64,000 nucleotides of DNA, from the NCBI GenBank assembly GCA_014529385.2, contig CM043959.1:896358-960357 (forward strand), given 5' to 3'. This DNA is from Adiantum capillus-veneris (Eukaryota > Streptophyta > Polypodiopsida > Polypodiales > Pteridaceae). Positions within the stretch are counted from its first letter, which is position 1. The number at the start of each line of letters is the position of its first letter. The translations under genes were made by a program, and so were the position numbers. Positions 30,187 to 42,400 of the stretch are shown here, piece after piece. Below the pieces are notes generated by a model. The model searched no databases. It had not been told where the DNA came from and was given only the letters and a program-made list of their open reading frames with translations.

Positions 30187-30859
30187 ATGTCATAATAATC
30201 AATATCTAATTCTCCTAAATGATTTTCTCATGTTTAACTGATCATTTAAAATGGGGAAGTGTCAGCGGAGAAAAAGCTAGAATATTGGTTAAGTTAGCAG
30301 ACCGGCCACAGTAGGGATCCAAAGGAGGGAAAATAGGGATCCAAAGGGGGGGCCATCTGCAAAAGAGCTATGTGAAACAATGGGCTTAAAAGACCCTAAG
30401 GTTCAGTCCATTAAGACTTTCAAAATGCTAAGGTTCCAAAATTCAAAGGTTGTGTCCAAAGGCCAAACTTTGGGAAAATTGGATGCTTTGTGTGTGTCCC
30501 AAAAGTCTTTGGCAATCCCTACATAGGAGGGGGCGAGCCTAGCAAGTAGGGGCACACAAAGCATCCAATTTTCCCAAAGTTTGACCTTTGGACACAACCT
30601 TTGAATTTTTGAACCTTAGCATTTTGGAAGTCTTAATGGGCTGAACCTTAGGGTCTTTTAAGCCCTTTGTTGCACATAGCTCTTTTGCAGATGGCCCCCC
30701 CTTTGGATCCCTATTTTCCCTCATTTGAATCCCTACTGTGGCCGTCTGCTAACTTAACCAATATTCTAGCTTTTTCTCCCCTGACACTTCCCCATATTAA
30801 ATGATCAGTTTAACATGAGAAAATCATTTAGGAGAATTAGATATTGATTATTATGACAT
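30187..30859. repeat. Long inverted repeat made of gypsy C 3' end and LTR
   Basis: The left arm 30187-30494 and right arm 30553-30859 are reverse complements with about a dozen mismatches, around a 58-bp loop. The left arm contains about 73 bp of gypsy C 3' region including the polypurine tract and about 235 bp of LTR. The right arm repeats the same in reverse. TA flanks both ends (ggTA/ATGTCAT and ATGACA/TA). A transcript would fold into a hairpin of about 300 bp. Confidence 0.93.
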
Positions 30860-31242
30860 AAAAAAGTACTAATTCAACAAAAAGAAATGCCATAAATAAA
30901 AACTTCAATACACATAAGAGAATAGTGACAAAAACCTTGACATTAACATCAATCATATTGCCATCTTAAGGCAAGATAGTAAGAGATTTGACATTTTCTT
31001 GACTTTTTGAGTACCCTCAGTCAGTCAAAAAATCTTCAGCAAAAGCTGCCTCTTATAGAAAATTCAAGCTTGAGATTACGGTGACGGTCGCAAAGCTCGA
31101 CACATACCCCGACGGCCTCAAACGCCAGGAGCCGATGCACGTCGAACTAGACACGTGGAACTGAACAGGGGGGCCACCACCTAAATTTGAGCGGCTAGGA
31201 TGCGGACAACGGTGACTCAAAGTAATACAAACTCTGCACACC

Positions 31243-31319
<77 letters not shown>

Positions 31320-31955
31320 GCAGGTGATGAGAAGCCCTCGAGGTGTGAGGGAAAACTGTTATGATGCAATATTTATAGCAAACTTGTTTCCGACGAGGTG
31401 GCAACCATAGTGATAGAGAGAGGTAGAGAGCAATAGTAAGCCTAATAGCGTGTTCTCTAGAGGTGACTCATAGATACAAAGATTTCTACTAGCAGGAGTG
31501 TGTGGCAACCATTGGAGTCAAGGTGTAGACATTGATTCTTCACATAGTGCTAATTCCTAAAATGCTACACTAAATCCCCTCTCTCTTGATACAAGTGTTG
31601 CCAATCCCTCCCACCAAAATGCTACCAAGTGCTAACACCCCCGATACTGACCTCTTAGTGCCTTTTTATAGGTGTTGGCTGCTTTAGGTTTAGGGCAGTC
31701 TAATTAGGTTAGGGCCCTAATAAGGGGAGACAAAGCAAGGCGGTGGGTCCCAAATGGTTGACCCTTGCTTTGCCTCAGGAGGATTTAAAAACTAAAACTC
31801 ATAGGTGGGCCCTTATGACCATCACCTAGAGAGAAGTGATAATTTACAATTGGGATTTTTTACAAGATTTTGGCTTGAACTGGAAAAACATAATGACAAC
31901 CTATGGGTATTACTACAAAGATGCGTCGTGGACGAGATGCCGGCGAACGACCGGC
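30860..31955. other. No gene recognised; includes (GA)35 at 31245-31314
   Basis: 30860-31040 is A/T-rich. 31075-31170 is GC-rich with a short plus-strand open stretch (EITVTVAKLDTYPDG...) that I cannot identify. A pure GA tract of 70 bp follows. 31315-31955 has no recognisable coding. Confidence 0.6.
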
Positions 31956-31956
31956 C

Positions 31957-32530
31957 TTGTGGGTGTGTCGGTGTAGCATGTTCGCCAGTTTCGGGTCCGG
32001 AGCATGCCTTCGGCGTCTTTTCTTGTTTTGATGTCGGCATCGTGCGACTTGACTGTCTTTCTTATTTTTCGATGATGTCGATTCCTTCCTTTTTTTATTT
32101 TTGGTGAGTGCGTATGACGTGCGTGTGTTTTTTTTGAATGTGTGCATGCGCGTAGGCGTGTGTGCTCTATTTGTGATCGTGTGATGGTGTGGGTGTTGTG
32201 AGTATGTGTGTGTATGCATCGGGAGAGTGTGTGTGTGGGAACCAGAGAGAGAGGGAGTATTTCTACTATACATACATACATATATATATATATATATCGT
32301 TTTTTCTATGCACGATGGGGCGATGGCGTGCGAGCTCGTGAGGGGGGGGTATGCGAGGTGGGGAGTGTGTGTGTGTGTGTGTGTTTGTTTGTGTGTGTGA
32401 GAGAGATGGATGGCTCGGCTGCGCCTGCGGGCTGACGAGGGGAGAGAGAGGCACAAAGGGCGGGAGCGAGATGGGGTGAGAGTTTTTAGGGGGTGGGGGT
32501 GAGAGAGGTGGGGTGTGTGTGTGGGTTTGC

Positions 32531-32612
<82 letters not shown>

Positions 32613-32777
32613 TCTATGTTGCGTGGCCTGCAGGCTTGACAAGCGAGAGTGTGGGAGAAAGAGAGAGAGACGTGCTTGGTACCGCAAGGCCGACAGAGAC
32701 GGGGGGGTATGAGAGGGTCAACGGGATGGGGTAAGGGGTAGCAGGCCAGGGAAGGGGGGATGAGGGTGGTGTGTTGG

Positions 32778-32867
<90 letters not shown>

Positions 32868-33142
32868 AATATGAATAATGGAAGAGAGGAAGGAAGACTC
32901 TCGTAAAAGCATGACAGCCCACCAGTGGAAGAAAAAGAAGAGGCAACTTGTTCTATGCGCCCATTGGGCTAGGCGACACAGAAGCAGGGTAAGAGAGAGA
33001 TGGTGAGTTGGCGGAGCCGAGCAGGAGAGAGAGAGACCTTTGTCCTCTGGTGATAATGGAGGGGGGTGTGGCCCACTGTGGGCAAGCATAGAAGGGGGGG
33101 GGGGGGGGGGGGGGGTGAATGTTAAAAACAATGTTTTTAATC
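31957..33142. repeat. GA-rich repeat R, copy R1 (possible 3' LTR of the Tat-like element)
   Basis: Contains GA tracts at 32533-32610 and 32781-32864, a (G)22 run at 33094-33115, and a short TA tract near 32278-32297. It shares unique text with R2 (51495-54255): the CGGCATCG...ATGATGTCGATTCCTTC segment, the ACCGCA...GACAGAGACG segment and the end GTTAAAAACAATGTTTTTAATC. Its left end TGTGGGTGTGTCGGTGTAG recurs at 38101. It could be the minus-strand 3' LTR of the element at 33244-37816, with a polypurine-like AGAAGGGAGGG (minus strand, about 33222-33232) beside it. Confidence 0.55.
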
Positions 33143-33243
33143 GTTTTTTTTTGGTATTGTGCTCCTCCTCGATTGGGGTTGGTTCTTGTGGATGCGGTTT
33201 TGAAAACCGGCCATCATTAGCCCTCCCTTCTGGCTAGAGGCAT

Positions 33244-34494
33244 TCATGTTTCTAGCCCTACTTTTGATTCTTTAGCAGCAGAGTGGGAGGGTTCTCCCTC
33301 CTCTGGAATATCTAGCATGAACTCTAGGTCAAACCTTAAAAAATACCTCTTGAGCCTCCATCCATTGACTCTGGTCTTGTGAATTCTCCCATCTGCTTCC
33401 ATCAACTTGTAACTGCCATTGGCGTAGCACCTTTTGACAGTGAATGGCCCTTCCCATCTGTGTTGAAATTTCTTGTCTTTCCTAGTGTCAAATCTGTTGT
33501 TGTATCTCAATACTAACATGCCTTTTTCCTTAAGCCCTTGATTGAAGGTGAGTCAGCGTCGCTCTGCTTGTGCTGCATAGTGTTTGATTGCATCCTCTCT
33601 ATCTAGTTGGAGCCTTTCCAGATCCAGGATGTGGTTGCAGAGATTGACAATTGGGCACTGTAATTGGCTAGCCATGACTCGCAAGCTGGCTATATGTACC
33701 TCGATGGGTAGAATGGCCTCCTTTCCATAGACTAGATGGAAAGGGGTGAAACCTAGTGATGTTTGGAATGTCGTTTGGTAGGCCCATAGAGCGGCCATGA
33801 GATGTTTATCCCAGTCACCTGTGTGATTATTGACCTGCTTTGTGATGATTTTACTAATCATGCCGTTTACCTTTTCCACTAGGCCATTGCACTGTGGATA
33901 GTATGGGGTGGAATGTCAGTGTGTAATGCCTAACTTTTTCATCAGTTCTCCCACCAGGTCGCCTCTGAAACATGGTCCTCTATCAGATATTATCTCTAGA
34001 GGAGTGCCAAAATGGCAACAAATGTGCTCAAATATGAACTTCGCCGCTTCTTGGGATTTAATGCGTGTGGTGGTTGCTGCTTCCACCCATCAGGTCATGT
34101 AGTCTACACCAACTAGAATGTATAGTTTACATGATTGGGACCTTGGTAGAGGACCAATTGCATCTATTCCCCACTTTTCAAACAGACCATAGGAGATGAT
34201 AGGAGTCTGTGGTTCATAGGTTAATGTACGATCGTTGGACACTTGACAAACCTTGCATGTTTTACACCAATGATGCACATCCCTGTTCAGACTAGGCCGA
34301 GAGCATCATGCCTGTAGAATCTTCCTACTGGTGATATCTAAAGCAAAATGGCTGCCGTCGCAGACACCATCATGGCAACTTGAGATTACTTCCGTGATTT
34401 CACTTGAGATTGGCACTCGCCTGAGAATTTGATCTTTGCCCATGCAATATAAGTTGTTGTTTACAAGGCGGTATCTCGTAGCCTTCCTGGCCAA
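33244..34494 (-). pseudogene. Tat-like integrase and C-terminal domain
   Basis: Pieces: 34494-34306 (RRVPISSEITEVISSCHDGV, zinc domain start), then 34278-34090 (HHWCKTCKVCQ with IDAIGPLP, first Asp). After a stop at about 34090 comes IISDRGPCFRG (second Asp, about 34000). At about 33880 NGLVEKVNGMISK carries the Glu. 33879-33553 continues the core (FTPFHLVYGKEAILPIEV). 33519-33244 has HRWEGPFTVKRCYANGSYKL, the SH3-like C-terminal part, without a chromodomain. All three catalytic acidic residues are kept despite the breaks. Confidence 0.85.
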
Positions 34495-34623
34495 TCATTG
34501 TTTCTGGCCCTTAGTGTACCCTTTAGGACACTCTCATGTGTCTAAGAAGCTGATGCTATCAGGCATAACATCGCTACCTTGAAAGAGGGACAATTTCAGT
34601 TTGATTGCTCCTATGGGAACATC

Positions 34624-34902
34624 TTATATTCTTTCCTTGGCTAGAGCATCTGCCTCTTGATTTTTTGCCCTAGGGACATGAAATAACTGCACTGCTTCAA
34701 ACTTTCTTAAAGGATCCTTAACTTGGCGTAATTGGCCAAGTAAAACCTGATTTTTACAAATCCAAGTGTCGTTTAGCTGCTTTATCAAAAGCAGAGCATC
34801 GCCAAACACATTTAGGCATTTAATCGCTTGCAAAATACATTGTTCTAATCCAAGAATTAAAGTCGTGTACTCTGCTTCATTGTTGGAGTGGGAGTGTAAC
34901 AA
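34624..34902 (-). pseudogene. Second (archaeal-type) RNase H domain of the Tat-like element
   Basis: 92 codons: NNEAEYTTLILGLEQC, VFGDALLLIKQLNDTW and RAKNQEADALAKE. The pattern NEAEY, DALLLI (normally DS-LV), AKN-EADALA is the additional RNase H of Tat/Ogre-type elements. The catalytic Glu (NEAEY) and two Asp positions (GDAL, EADAL) are visible. It follows the RT-linked RNase H in the same orientation. Confidence 0.8.
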
Positions 34903-36298
34903 CTGCCCAATGGAGAATACCTTCTCCTTTTGCTCATTGAAAATGATGATGCCGGCACAGATTGGTCCACTATTCTTTTGTATGCTCCATCAAAGAAAAG
35001 AGAACGAGCTCTTTCTAGCTTAGGAATTTCTACCATTGGTGTCACTTCTTTACCTTCTGTGTTGACTTTTAGCTTCTTCTCATAGTGACAATGAGTAAGA
35101 ATATCTGCTAGACTAGCCCTGGTGGAGTTTTCTACCTGCATGGTATAGTCAAACTCTTGTAATCTAATCAGCCACTTAGAGATCCTAGATGAGACATCCA
35201 TGTGTTGCATTACATACAGAAAGACCTCTTCCATTGTCAAAATTACAAAGGGTCTAGGTAACAGATAAGAGCGGAACTTTGTAGTCGCAAACATTAATGC
35301 AAGCATCATGTGCTCTACTGCGGTGAATCCCTTTTTTGATGGGGTCATGACACGACTAGAGAAGTAGATAGGACGCATGAAAGAGGTTTGGGGGTCCTGT
35401 TGCATTAGTACGGATCCAAGTGTATTACTTCCTACACTGGGGTTCACATAAAATGGCTCGTCCCACCTAGGGGGTGCAATGGTGGGGAGTGTGGCCAGGA
35501 CTTGTTTCACTTCGGTAAAATGTTGCTCATTTTCTTTGCTCCATGAGAAGACATCTCTATGGGTGACTTGTTGTAGAGGGAGAACCACCTGAGAGAGCAA
35601 GTGAATGAACCTGTACCTTACCTTCTGAAGGAAAGAGACCAACTGCTTAGCTGTGGTGGGTGATGAAAAAGATACCAAAGCTTGAATCTTGCTAGGGTCA
35701 GTTTCAATCCCTTTTGCTGAAATTACATGGCCAAGAAGAGTGACCTTGCTTTCACCAATGTGGCACTTGTCCACGTTGAGCTGGCCACCCAAGGTTTGCA
35801 GCCTAGCTAGACCATAGTAGACCTTGCTCAAATGGAGGGAGCGAGAATTGTAGATGCAAAAATCATCTATGAAGACTCGTATTGACGTTCCAAAGTATGG
35901 CTGGAAGACAAAAGTTACATAGCGTTGGAATGTGGCCGGAGCGTTGGTGAGGCCAAAAGGCATCACTCTGTAAAAAAAACATCCCCATGGTGTTATGAAA
36001 GTTGTCTTTTTCTGGTCTTCTTTTGTAATACTAATCTGAAAGTAGCCTAAGTAGCCATCACATACTGTGTAGCGCTCATGACCTGCTACTTCATTGAGAA
36101 TTTCATCTTGGAATGGGAGGGGAAAATGATCCCTCTTTGTTGCCGCATTGAGAGGTTTGTAGTCTATACAAAATCTCCACTTAACATTCTTCTTTGGTGT
36201 GACTACCCACTGGAGAGACCCACTCTGTGTCTTCGACGGGGTAAATGAAACCTTCTTGTAGCAAATTCCTTACCTCTTTGAGAAATGCTTCTTGTTGG
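34857..36298 (-). pseudogene. Tat-like reverse transcriptase and RNase H
   Basis: RT: WRFCIDYKPLNAAT (about 36175), then [20 protein letters not shown] (about 35960) and VFIDDFCIY (catalytic Asp-Asp, about 35873). GHVISAKGIETDPSKIQALV follows. RNase H: FYVNPSVGSNTLGSVLMQQD, where the expected first catalytic Asp is replaced by Asn (FYVN for FYVD), then FTAVEHMMLALMFAT and RISKWLIRLQEFDY. The open stretch is 35966-34857; the first third is interrupted. Confidence 0.85.
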
Positions 36299-36299
36299 A

Positions 36300-37816
36300 T
36301 TACCCAAGCCTTCTGAGATTTTGCACTACAAGCTTACTCCCTTCCTTGAGTCTTATGCGGTGTTGTACCATTGTGATGCATGTGATCTTATCATAACCAT
36401 CAATGAACAATGTGGTGAAGTTATCTAGCATAGAGACATGTTCTTTCCTCTCTTCACCGGTTAACTCACTGGAGAGCATCCGATGTAACTTACTTGTATC
36501 CATCAAGGGTTGCGTACTTGATGGTCCCTCTTGGTTTTCCGGCAGTGCTTTAGATCGTGTCAATCTTTTTGGGTCTTTGAGGATGACCCCCATTACTTTG
36601 ATGCTACTGTCACTTTCTTCAGTTGTTGTTGTCTCTCCTCTTGAGGTGGAAGAATAGTCACTGGTGGACTCATCTTCCGATGCCTCCAAGATCATGTTGC
36701 GTTGCTTCCCAGTCCTCATGTCGTAGAATATGGACTTCCCTTTAGCATCCTTCATTTGAATCATTTTGGTACTCCAATCTTGCTTAGCTTCCATAGCCAT
36801 GAGCCAGGGTCTTCCAAGAATGATAGGTTAGCCCTCCCCTTTGTGTGGCATGATAAAAATGTTTACCTCCACTTCTGTGTTGAATGCCTTCACTTTGACT
36901 GCATTCAGAATGCCTATGCACTTCACTCTTATGTTATTTGCCATTTTGGCTCAGCAGGGTGCATACCTACTTACCTCTAGGCCTAGATGGTGCATCATTT
37001 TCTCATTCATGATGCATATCTGTGCACCACCATCTATGTAGATGTTTGCGATACACTGCCCCTTGATGTGGGCCTCCATGGTTGGTAGGATGTCATCAAG
37101 TTTCCTCCCAAAGATAGTCCAAACTATCCTTGGTCTTGATCTTCTTGTACTTACCATCTTCGTCCATTGTCTCCTCATCCGTGGTGCAAGATGGAGTAAT
37201 TGGGGCCAAGTTATCTTTGGACCCTGCATCAACACATCCTGAACTAGGTCATATGGTTTAGCATACTCACCCCATGAAAAATCCACAATGTCGATCTTCC
37301 GTTGAGGCTTAGATGCTTGCTTGCTAGACTCGCCTTTTCCCTTCATCTTCTCCTCCCTTTGAGAGGCTTCTTCGTGCCTGGCACGCTTCACTCCCATGGC
37401 ATCCATTTCTTCTACCGTTCCTTTTCCTTTGTTCTTCTCTTGAACCGGTTCTTCTACCTTTGCCTTCCCTTTAGCTTCCAAGCTAATAACACTCACTGCT
37501 TGGTTTACAACAGGTGGTGGAGGTAGCGGTGGAATGAGAGGTTGTGGTTGTGGTGGTTGTTGTACAGGTGGTCAAATGATTTGGACCGGTGGAATCGGCC
37601 CTGGTTGCCTGGGTGGTGGTGGTCTTGCTCTTGGTGGGGAGACCTGATTCTGTCTTCCTCCTCTATTGAAGTTCTACCTTCTCGGATGTGGGCAGTAATA
37701 CATGCCATGGCCATCTTCCCGGCAATTGTAGCAGTGGTATTCTTGGTTTTCCCTTTGTTGTCCTCTCCCTTGCTTTGGATTTTTGACAAGTGCATGATGC
37801 ACATATAAAATTTCAA
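36300..37816 (-). pseudogene. Tat-like gag end, protease and linker
   Basis: A CCHC knuckle C-x2-C-x4-H-x4-C at 37730-37686 (CYNCREDGHGMYYC). A Pro/Gln-rich stretch follows (37640-37510). A Lys/Glu-rich region is at 37496-37300. The protease region (about 37120-36970) has IANIYIDGGAQICIMNE, with a D-G-G triad. The linker ORF 36800-36300 has a Ser/Thr/Glu-rich middle and LKEGSKLVVQNLRRLG, the usual entry to RT. The N-terminal gag is not recognisable beyond 37816. Confidence 0.8.
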
Positions 37817-38540
37817 GCTGAGTAGTGATACGACTCCAACAGGTCTTGCTTTTCTTCTGATGCCTCTTGTGGTTAGGTTCTATGAGCGGCTATTGCAGTC
37901 ACTGGGGTTAGTCGGACTAAGCTCGATTCCTCTGACTCGTTGACTCTTGCTTACATGCGCAGCTTTTTGTCTTTAAGGCGGGCTACTTCCACTGCCAACT
38001 CATATGTTGCAAGGAACCTCCCCTTCACCTTCTCTTTAAGCGACGACCACAAGACAACAATGAAACGGTCCTTCTTCAGGAAATTAGGCGCTCCTTCACC
38101 TTGCGGGTGCGTCGGTGTAGTGTGTTCGCCAGTTTCAGGGCCGGCTGGAGCAGGCTTTTGGCGTCTTTTCTTGTTTCAATGTCGGTGGAGAGGGGGAATG
38201 GGGGAACACACCCGACACAAACACAAGGGCCTATCTATAGCTCAAGGTATCCACAACACCCTTATCCTCTCAGAAAACACCTTCAAAACACACTTCTCAC
38301 TAGTAGACCACCACCTGCCCAACTTCCACTGCTCGCACACTCCACAAATCCACCACACAAAGCACACCTACTGCCACGGTCGGTCTCCACCCTTACACGT
38401 GCACATAACCGCTCAATCTCAGTCTCTCACACAAAACACCGTCGGTCCAGGGGGGCACACACTTCCACACAGCCCGCACCGAGGGGAAACACAAAAGCAG
38501 GAGAAAGAGAAGGGGGGAAGGGGAAACAACAATAGGACGG
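37817..38540. other. No gene recognised; 38101-38185 repeats the start of R1
   Basis: 38101-38185 (TGCGGGTGCGTCGGTGTAG...GATGTCGG-like) matches 31957-32037 and is in the same orientation, on the other side of the Tat-like element. After 38186 the sequence is different. The interval ends at the Copia-2 TSD GACGG (38536-38540). Confidence 0.6.
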
Positions 38541-38625
38541 TGTTAGGAAATAATACGTATCTAAATAGATTTTTGAGTAGATTACTTAATGGAGAGAGAT
38601 AGATTTCACACACAAGAGATTATAG

Positions 38626-38702
<77 letters not shown>

Positions 38703-39418
38703 CACGATATACGTGGTTCACCCAATGTGGGCTACGTCCACGGGAAAGCAGCCACTCAATGGCTTTAGCACTTCAAAAGAAGAAGTAGTTTACAAAGGGA
38801 TTAAACCCTTAATAGAGCTCCCGCCTTGCTTCACTCTCACCACCTCACACTCACCTTGTTGCATCAACTTCACACTATGAAATGTGTGTAGAAATGGCCT
38901 CCTTTTATAGGCCAAAAGGGTTGCCCTCTTTTATGAGAGATAGCCATGTGTAGCCTCCCTTGTGCGAATAAGTCCAAATCGGACCCTCCAATCCGCCCAT
39001 GTGTGGCCGCCCTTGAGAAGACAAGTCCGCTTTTGAATTCGGCCACCGACCATTGAATTCGGCCACCGGCCATTGACTTCAGACCACCGGCCACCGGCCA
39101 TTGAATTCCGACCACCGGCCATCGGCCATTGACTACCGGCCACCGGCCAACCGACCGGTTGTTTTTCGACCACTTTTCGACCGCCGTCCGACCATAATAT
39201 TCCGACGAAAAGGAATATTCCAGCGAAAAAAAAGAAGTCTTGGGGGCCTCCGTCCCCGAGGCCTCTAAAGTTGCCCCTGATTCTTGTCCGTGAAAATTTT
39301 GGTTTTTGGTGAGTGATTTTCCTTCACGCACGATGGCTTCTCCTCATAATGGGGGCCTTACAAATGTGCGCTTTTACCACAGAAAATTACAAGGGTAAAT
39401 CAGGCTCCATACTTAACA
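38541..39418 (-). repeat. 3' LTR of Copia-2
   Basis: 878 bp. The minus strand starts TGTTAAGTATGGAGCC and ends ATTTCCTAACA. It contains a (GA)n tract (about 38630-38698) near the R region and a minisatellite-like GGCCGGTGGTCGGAA / CAATGGCCGGTGG array (about 39040-39150), longer here than in the 5' LTR. Confidence 0.95.
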
Positions 39419-39478
39419 ATCTCCCACTTGGAGACTGATCTCCAAACTAAACCTGTGACTGCTTTCCATTCTGGCTTC

Positions 39479-42400
39479 TTATCCTTGAATGTCGATTGAA
39501 GATGAGCAAAATCTCAACTTCTCCTTGTTGACCACCTTTGTAAACATGTTTGCAGGATTTTCACTTGTATGCACCTTTCCTAGCTTTAGCTGTCTCTCTT
39601 CCAAAAGAGTGCGTATGAAGTGATATCTCACCTCAATGTGCTTTTTCCTTGAATGAAAGGTTGAGTTCTTCGCAAGATGGATAGCGCTTTGGCTATCACT
39701 GTACAAGACACAATTGTCTTGTTTGAATCCAAGCTCTTCTAAGAATCTGTGAAGCCACATAATTTCTTTGCTTGCCTCCGTCATTGCTACATACTCTGCT
39801 TCCGTGGTAGAAAGTGAAACCACTTTTGCAGCTTTGAAGCCCAGCTTACTGCTGTGCCTCCAATCGTGAACACATAGCCAAAAGTGCTTCTTCGAGTATC
39901 TTTGTCACCTGCCATATCTGCATCAGCATACCCTTCTAGAAAAATATCAGTTCCTCCAAAATACAAAGCATTTGTTGTTGTCCCTTTTAGATACCTAAGT
40001 ATCCACTTCACAGCTTGCCAATGCTCTTTACCTGGGTTGTCCATGAACCTACTCACAACTCCCACTGCATGTGCAATGTCTGGCCTTGTCCAGACCATAG
40101 CATACATTAGAGAACCTACCGCTGCAGCATATGGAACTTTAGACATATAGGCTATCTCCTCTTGTGTCTTTGGACACATATCCTTCATTAGTTTAAAATG
40201 ACTAGCCAAAGGTGTAGAAACTGGTTTTGCATTTTGCATTGCAAAACTTTTTAGTACCTTCTTGATGTAATCTTCTTGAGATAGCTTTATTATCTTCTTC
40301 GTCCTGTCCCTTGATATTTTCATACCAAGTATCCTCTTTGCAGCACCTAAATCTTTCATTGAAAAAGATTTGGACAGCTCCTCTTTTAGGTCTTTGATGT
40401 CCTGCATGTTAGCACTTGCAATCAACATGTCATCAACATACAACATTAGGATGATGAATTTCCCATCTCCCAAATTCTTCGTGTAGACGCAGTGATCCGA
40501 GTTGCATCTTGTGAATCCATGATCCAACATCCATCGATCAAACTTCAAGTACCATTGTCTTGATGCTTGCTTTAAACCATACAAGCTGTTCTTTAATCTG
40601 CAAACCATTTTCTGCTTACCTTTTACTTCATACCCCTTTGGTTGAAGCATGTAGATTTCCTCCTCTAAGTCACCGTGAGGGAATGCCGTATTTACATCCA
40701 TTTGCTCGAGATTTAAATCATGAGCAGCCACAAGGCTTAAGACAAGCCTAATTGAGTTCATTTTTACAACAGGAGAAAATATTTCATTGAAGTCAATACC
40801 TTTCTTTTGAGAAAACCCTTTTACCACAAGCTTAGACTTGTACCTTTTCTTCCCACCAACTTCTTCCTTCAGCTTGTACACCCATTTGTTTTAAAGTGCC
40901 CACTTACCTTTAGGCAACTCAACCAACTCCCATGTTTGGTTGCGATGTAGTGAGTCCATCTCCACTTGCATGCTCTTCATCCATTCTTCTTTGGATTCAT
41001 GTTGCATAGCTTCTTCGTATGATTCCGGCTCTCCAGAATCTGAGATCAAGAGATGGTTGAAGGAAGGAACAAACCTTTCTGGAGGTCTACTTGCTCTTGT
41101 AGATCTTTGGGGAATAGGTTGAGGCTCCTCATTTGGTTGACGTTGTTGCACATTGTCACCGTTTGCAGTCCTTGAGTCTTCACCGTCCTCAAGCTCCATG
41201 TACTCATCACCTGTTTTTTTTGTTTGTTTTCTTTCCAAGTAATCTTTGTACATATTTTGTTCGTTAAAAATTACATCCCTACTCCTTAAGATTTTACCAT
41301 CTTCAGGATTCCATAGGCGATACCCAAAGTCTCCTTCTCCATAGCCAATGAAGAAACACTTTTTGGACTTTGCATCTAGCTTTGATCTTAGGCTTCTATC
41401 TATGTGCATAAAAGCCTCACACCCAAACACTTTGAGAAATGCATAATTCACCGGTTTACCTGTCAATGCCTCTTCTGGAACTCCCCCATCCAATGCCGTT
41501 GAGGGTGACCGATTGATGAGGTACACAGACGTACTTACAGCTTCCGCCCAAAGCTCAAGCGGTAGGCCTGCATGTTGCCGCATGCTTCGTGCTCGTTCCA
41601 TGATTGTCCTGTTCATCCTTTCCGAAATCCCATTTTGTTGAGGTGTCCTTGGGGTTGTCCTTTGCCTCCGAATGCCATTGCTAGCACAAAAGCTTTTGAG
41701 AATGCCATTGCTAGCACAAAAGATTTCAAAAGCTTGGCTGCAATATTCACCTCCATTGTCGGATCTGAGGCATTTAACCTTGGTACCCGTTTCATTCTCC
41801 ACAAAGGCTTTCCACCTTTGAAATATGGAAAATACATCGGATTTATTCTTCATGACATAAACCCATGTTTTTCTAGTCGCATTGTCTATGAATGTTACAT
41901 AGTACAATGAGCCACCAAGTGATGGCGTACTTGCAGGACCCCAAACATCAGAATGAACCAACTCAAGTTTTTTATTTTTTCTTTCATTTCCTGATTTTTG
42001 AAATTTTACCCTCTTTTGTTTACCATAAACACAATCTTCACAGAACTCTAAGTCCACTTCTTTCAAACCTGGTAGAAGCTTCTTTGTTTGAAGGATTTGC
42101 ATTCTTTTGGCACTCATATGCCCAAGTCGGTAGTGCCACACCGCACTGTCAACTTCTATAGTTGCTGCACAAGCAGAAGGTTGCGTGCTAACAGTACACA
42201 AGTAAAGTGTACCGACTTTTTCTCCCTTGGCAACCACCAAAGATCCCTTTGAGATGTTCCACTGTTTGTTTCCGAATGCAATGTTGTGACCTTCATCGTC
42301 CAATTGTTCTATAGAGATCAAATTTTTGCGAAGAGAAGGAACATTCCTAACATCTTTAAGCTTCCATTCATTTCCGTTAGCAGTTTTGACAGAAAGTGTA

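Larger units (their letters stand above)
25011..30259 (+). mobile_element. Gypsy C: chromovirus, nearly open, 5' LTR missing
   Basis: Gag-protease-RT-RNase H-integrase-chromodomain in one plus-strand array (25277-29833), with a polypurine tract ATGGGGAAG (30251-30259) directly before an LTR start TGTCAGCGGAG (30260). No PBS or 5' LTR is found upstream; the leader (25011-25276) abuts copia debris, so the 5' end is lost. Few lesions separate it from an intact frame. It is related to family A at the domain level but clearly distinct in sequence. Confidence 0.92.
33244..37816 (-). mobile_element. Tat-like Ty3/gypsy element, internal region
   Basis: Minus-strand order: gag zinc knuckle and protease (37816-36951), linker (36800-36300), RT and RNase H (about 36300-34990), a second RNase H (34902-34624), integrase (34494-33553) and C-terminal domain (33519-33244). 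The second, archaeal-type RNase H between RNase H and integrase is the hallmark of the Tat lineage, and there is no chromodomain. Coding is broken by many stops and shifts. LTR boundaries are not certain. Confidence 0.85.

Noticed and set aside
32206-32435. Small Cys-rich ORFs
   Set aside because: They translate GT/GA/TA repeats (Val-Cys runs) and have no other support.
38870-39331. ORFs with VNGRWPV repeats, also at 43706-44083 and 53207-53648
   Set aside because: They are translations of the GGCCGGTGG minisatellite in the Copia-2 LTRs.
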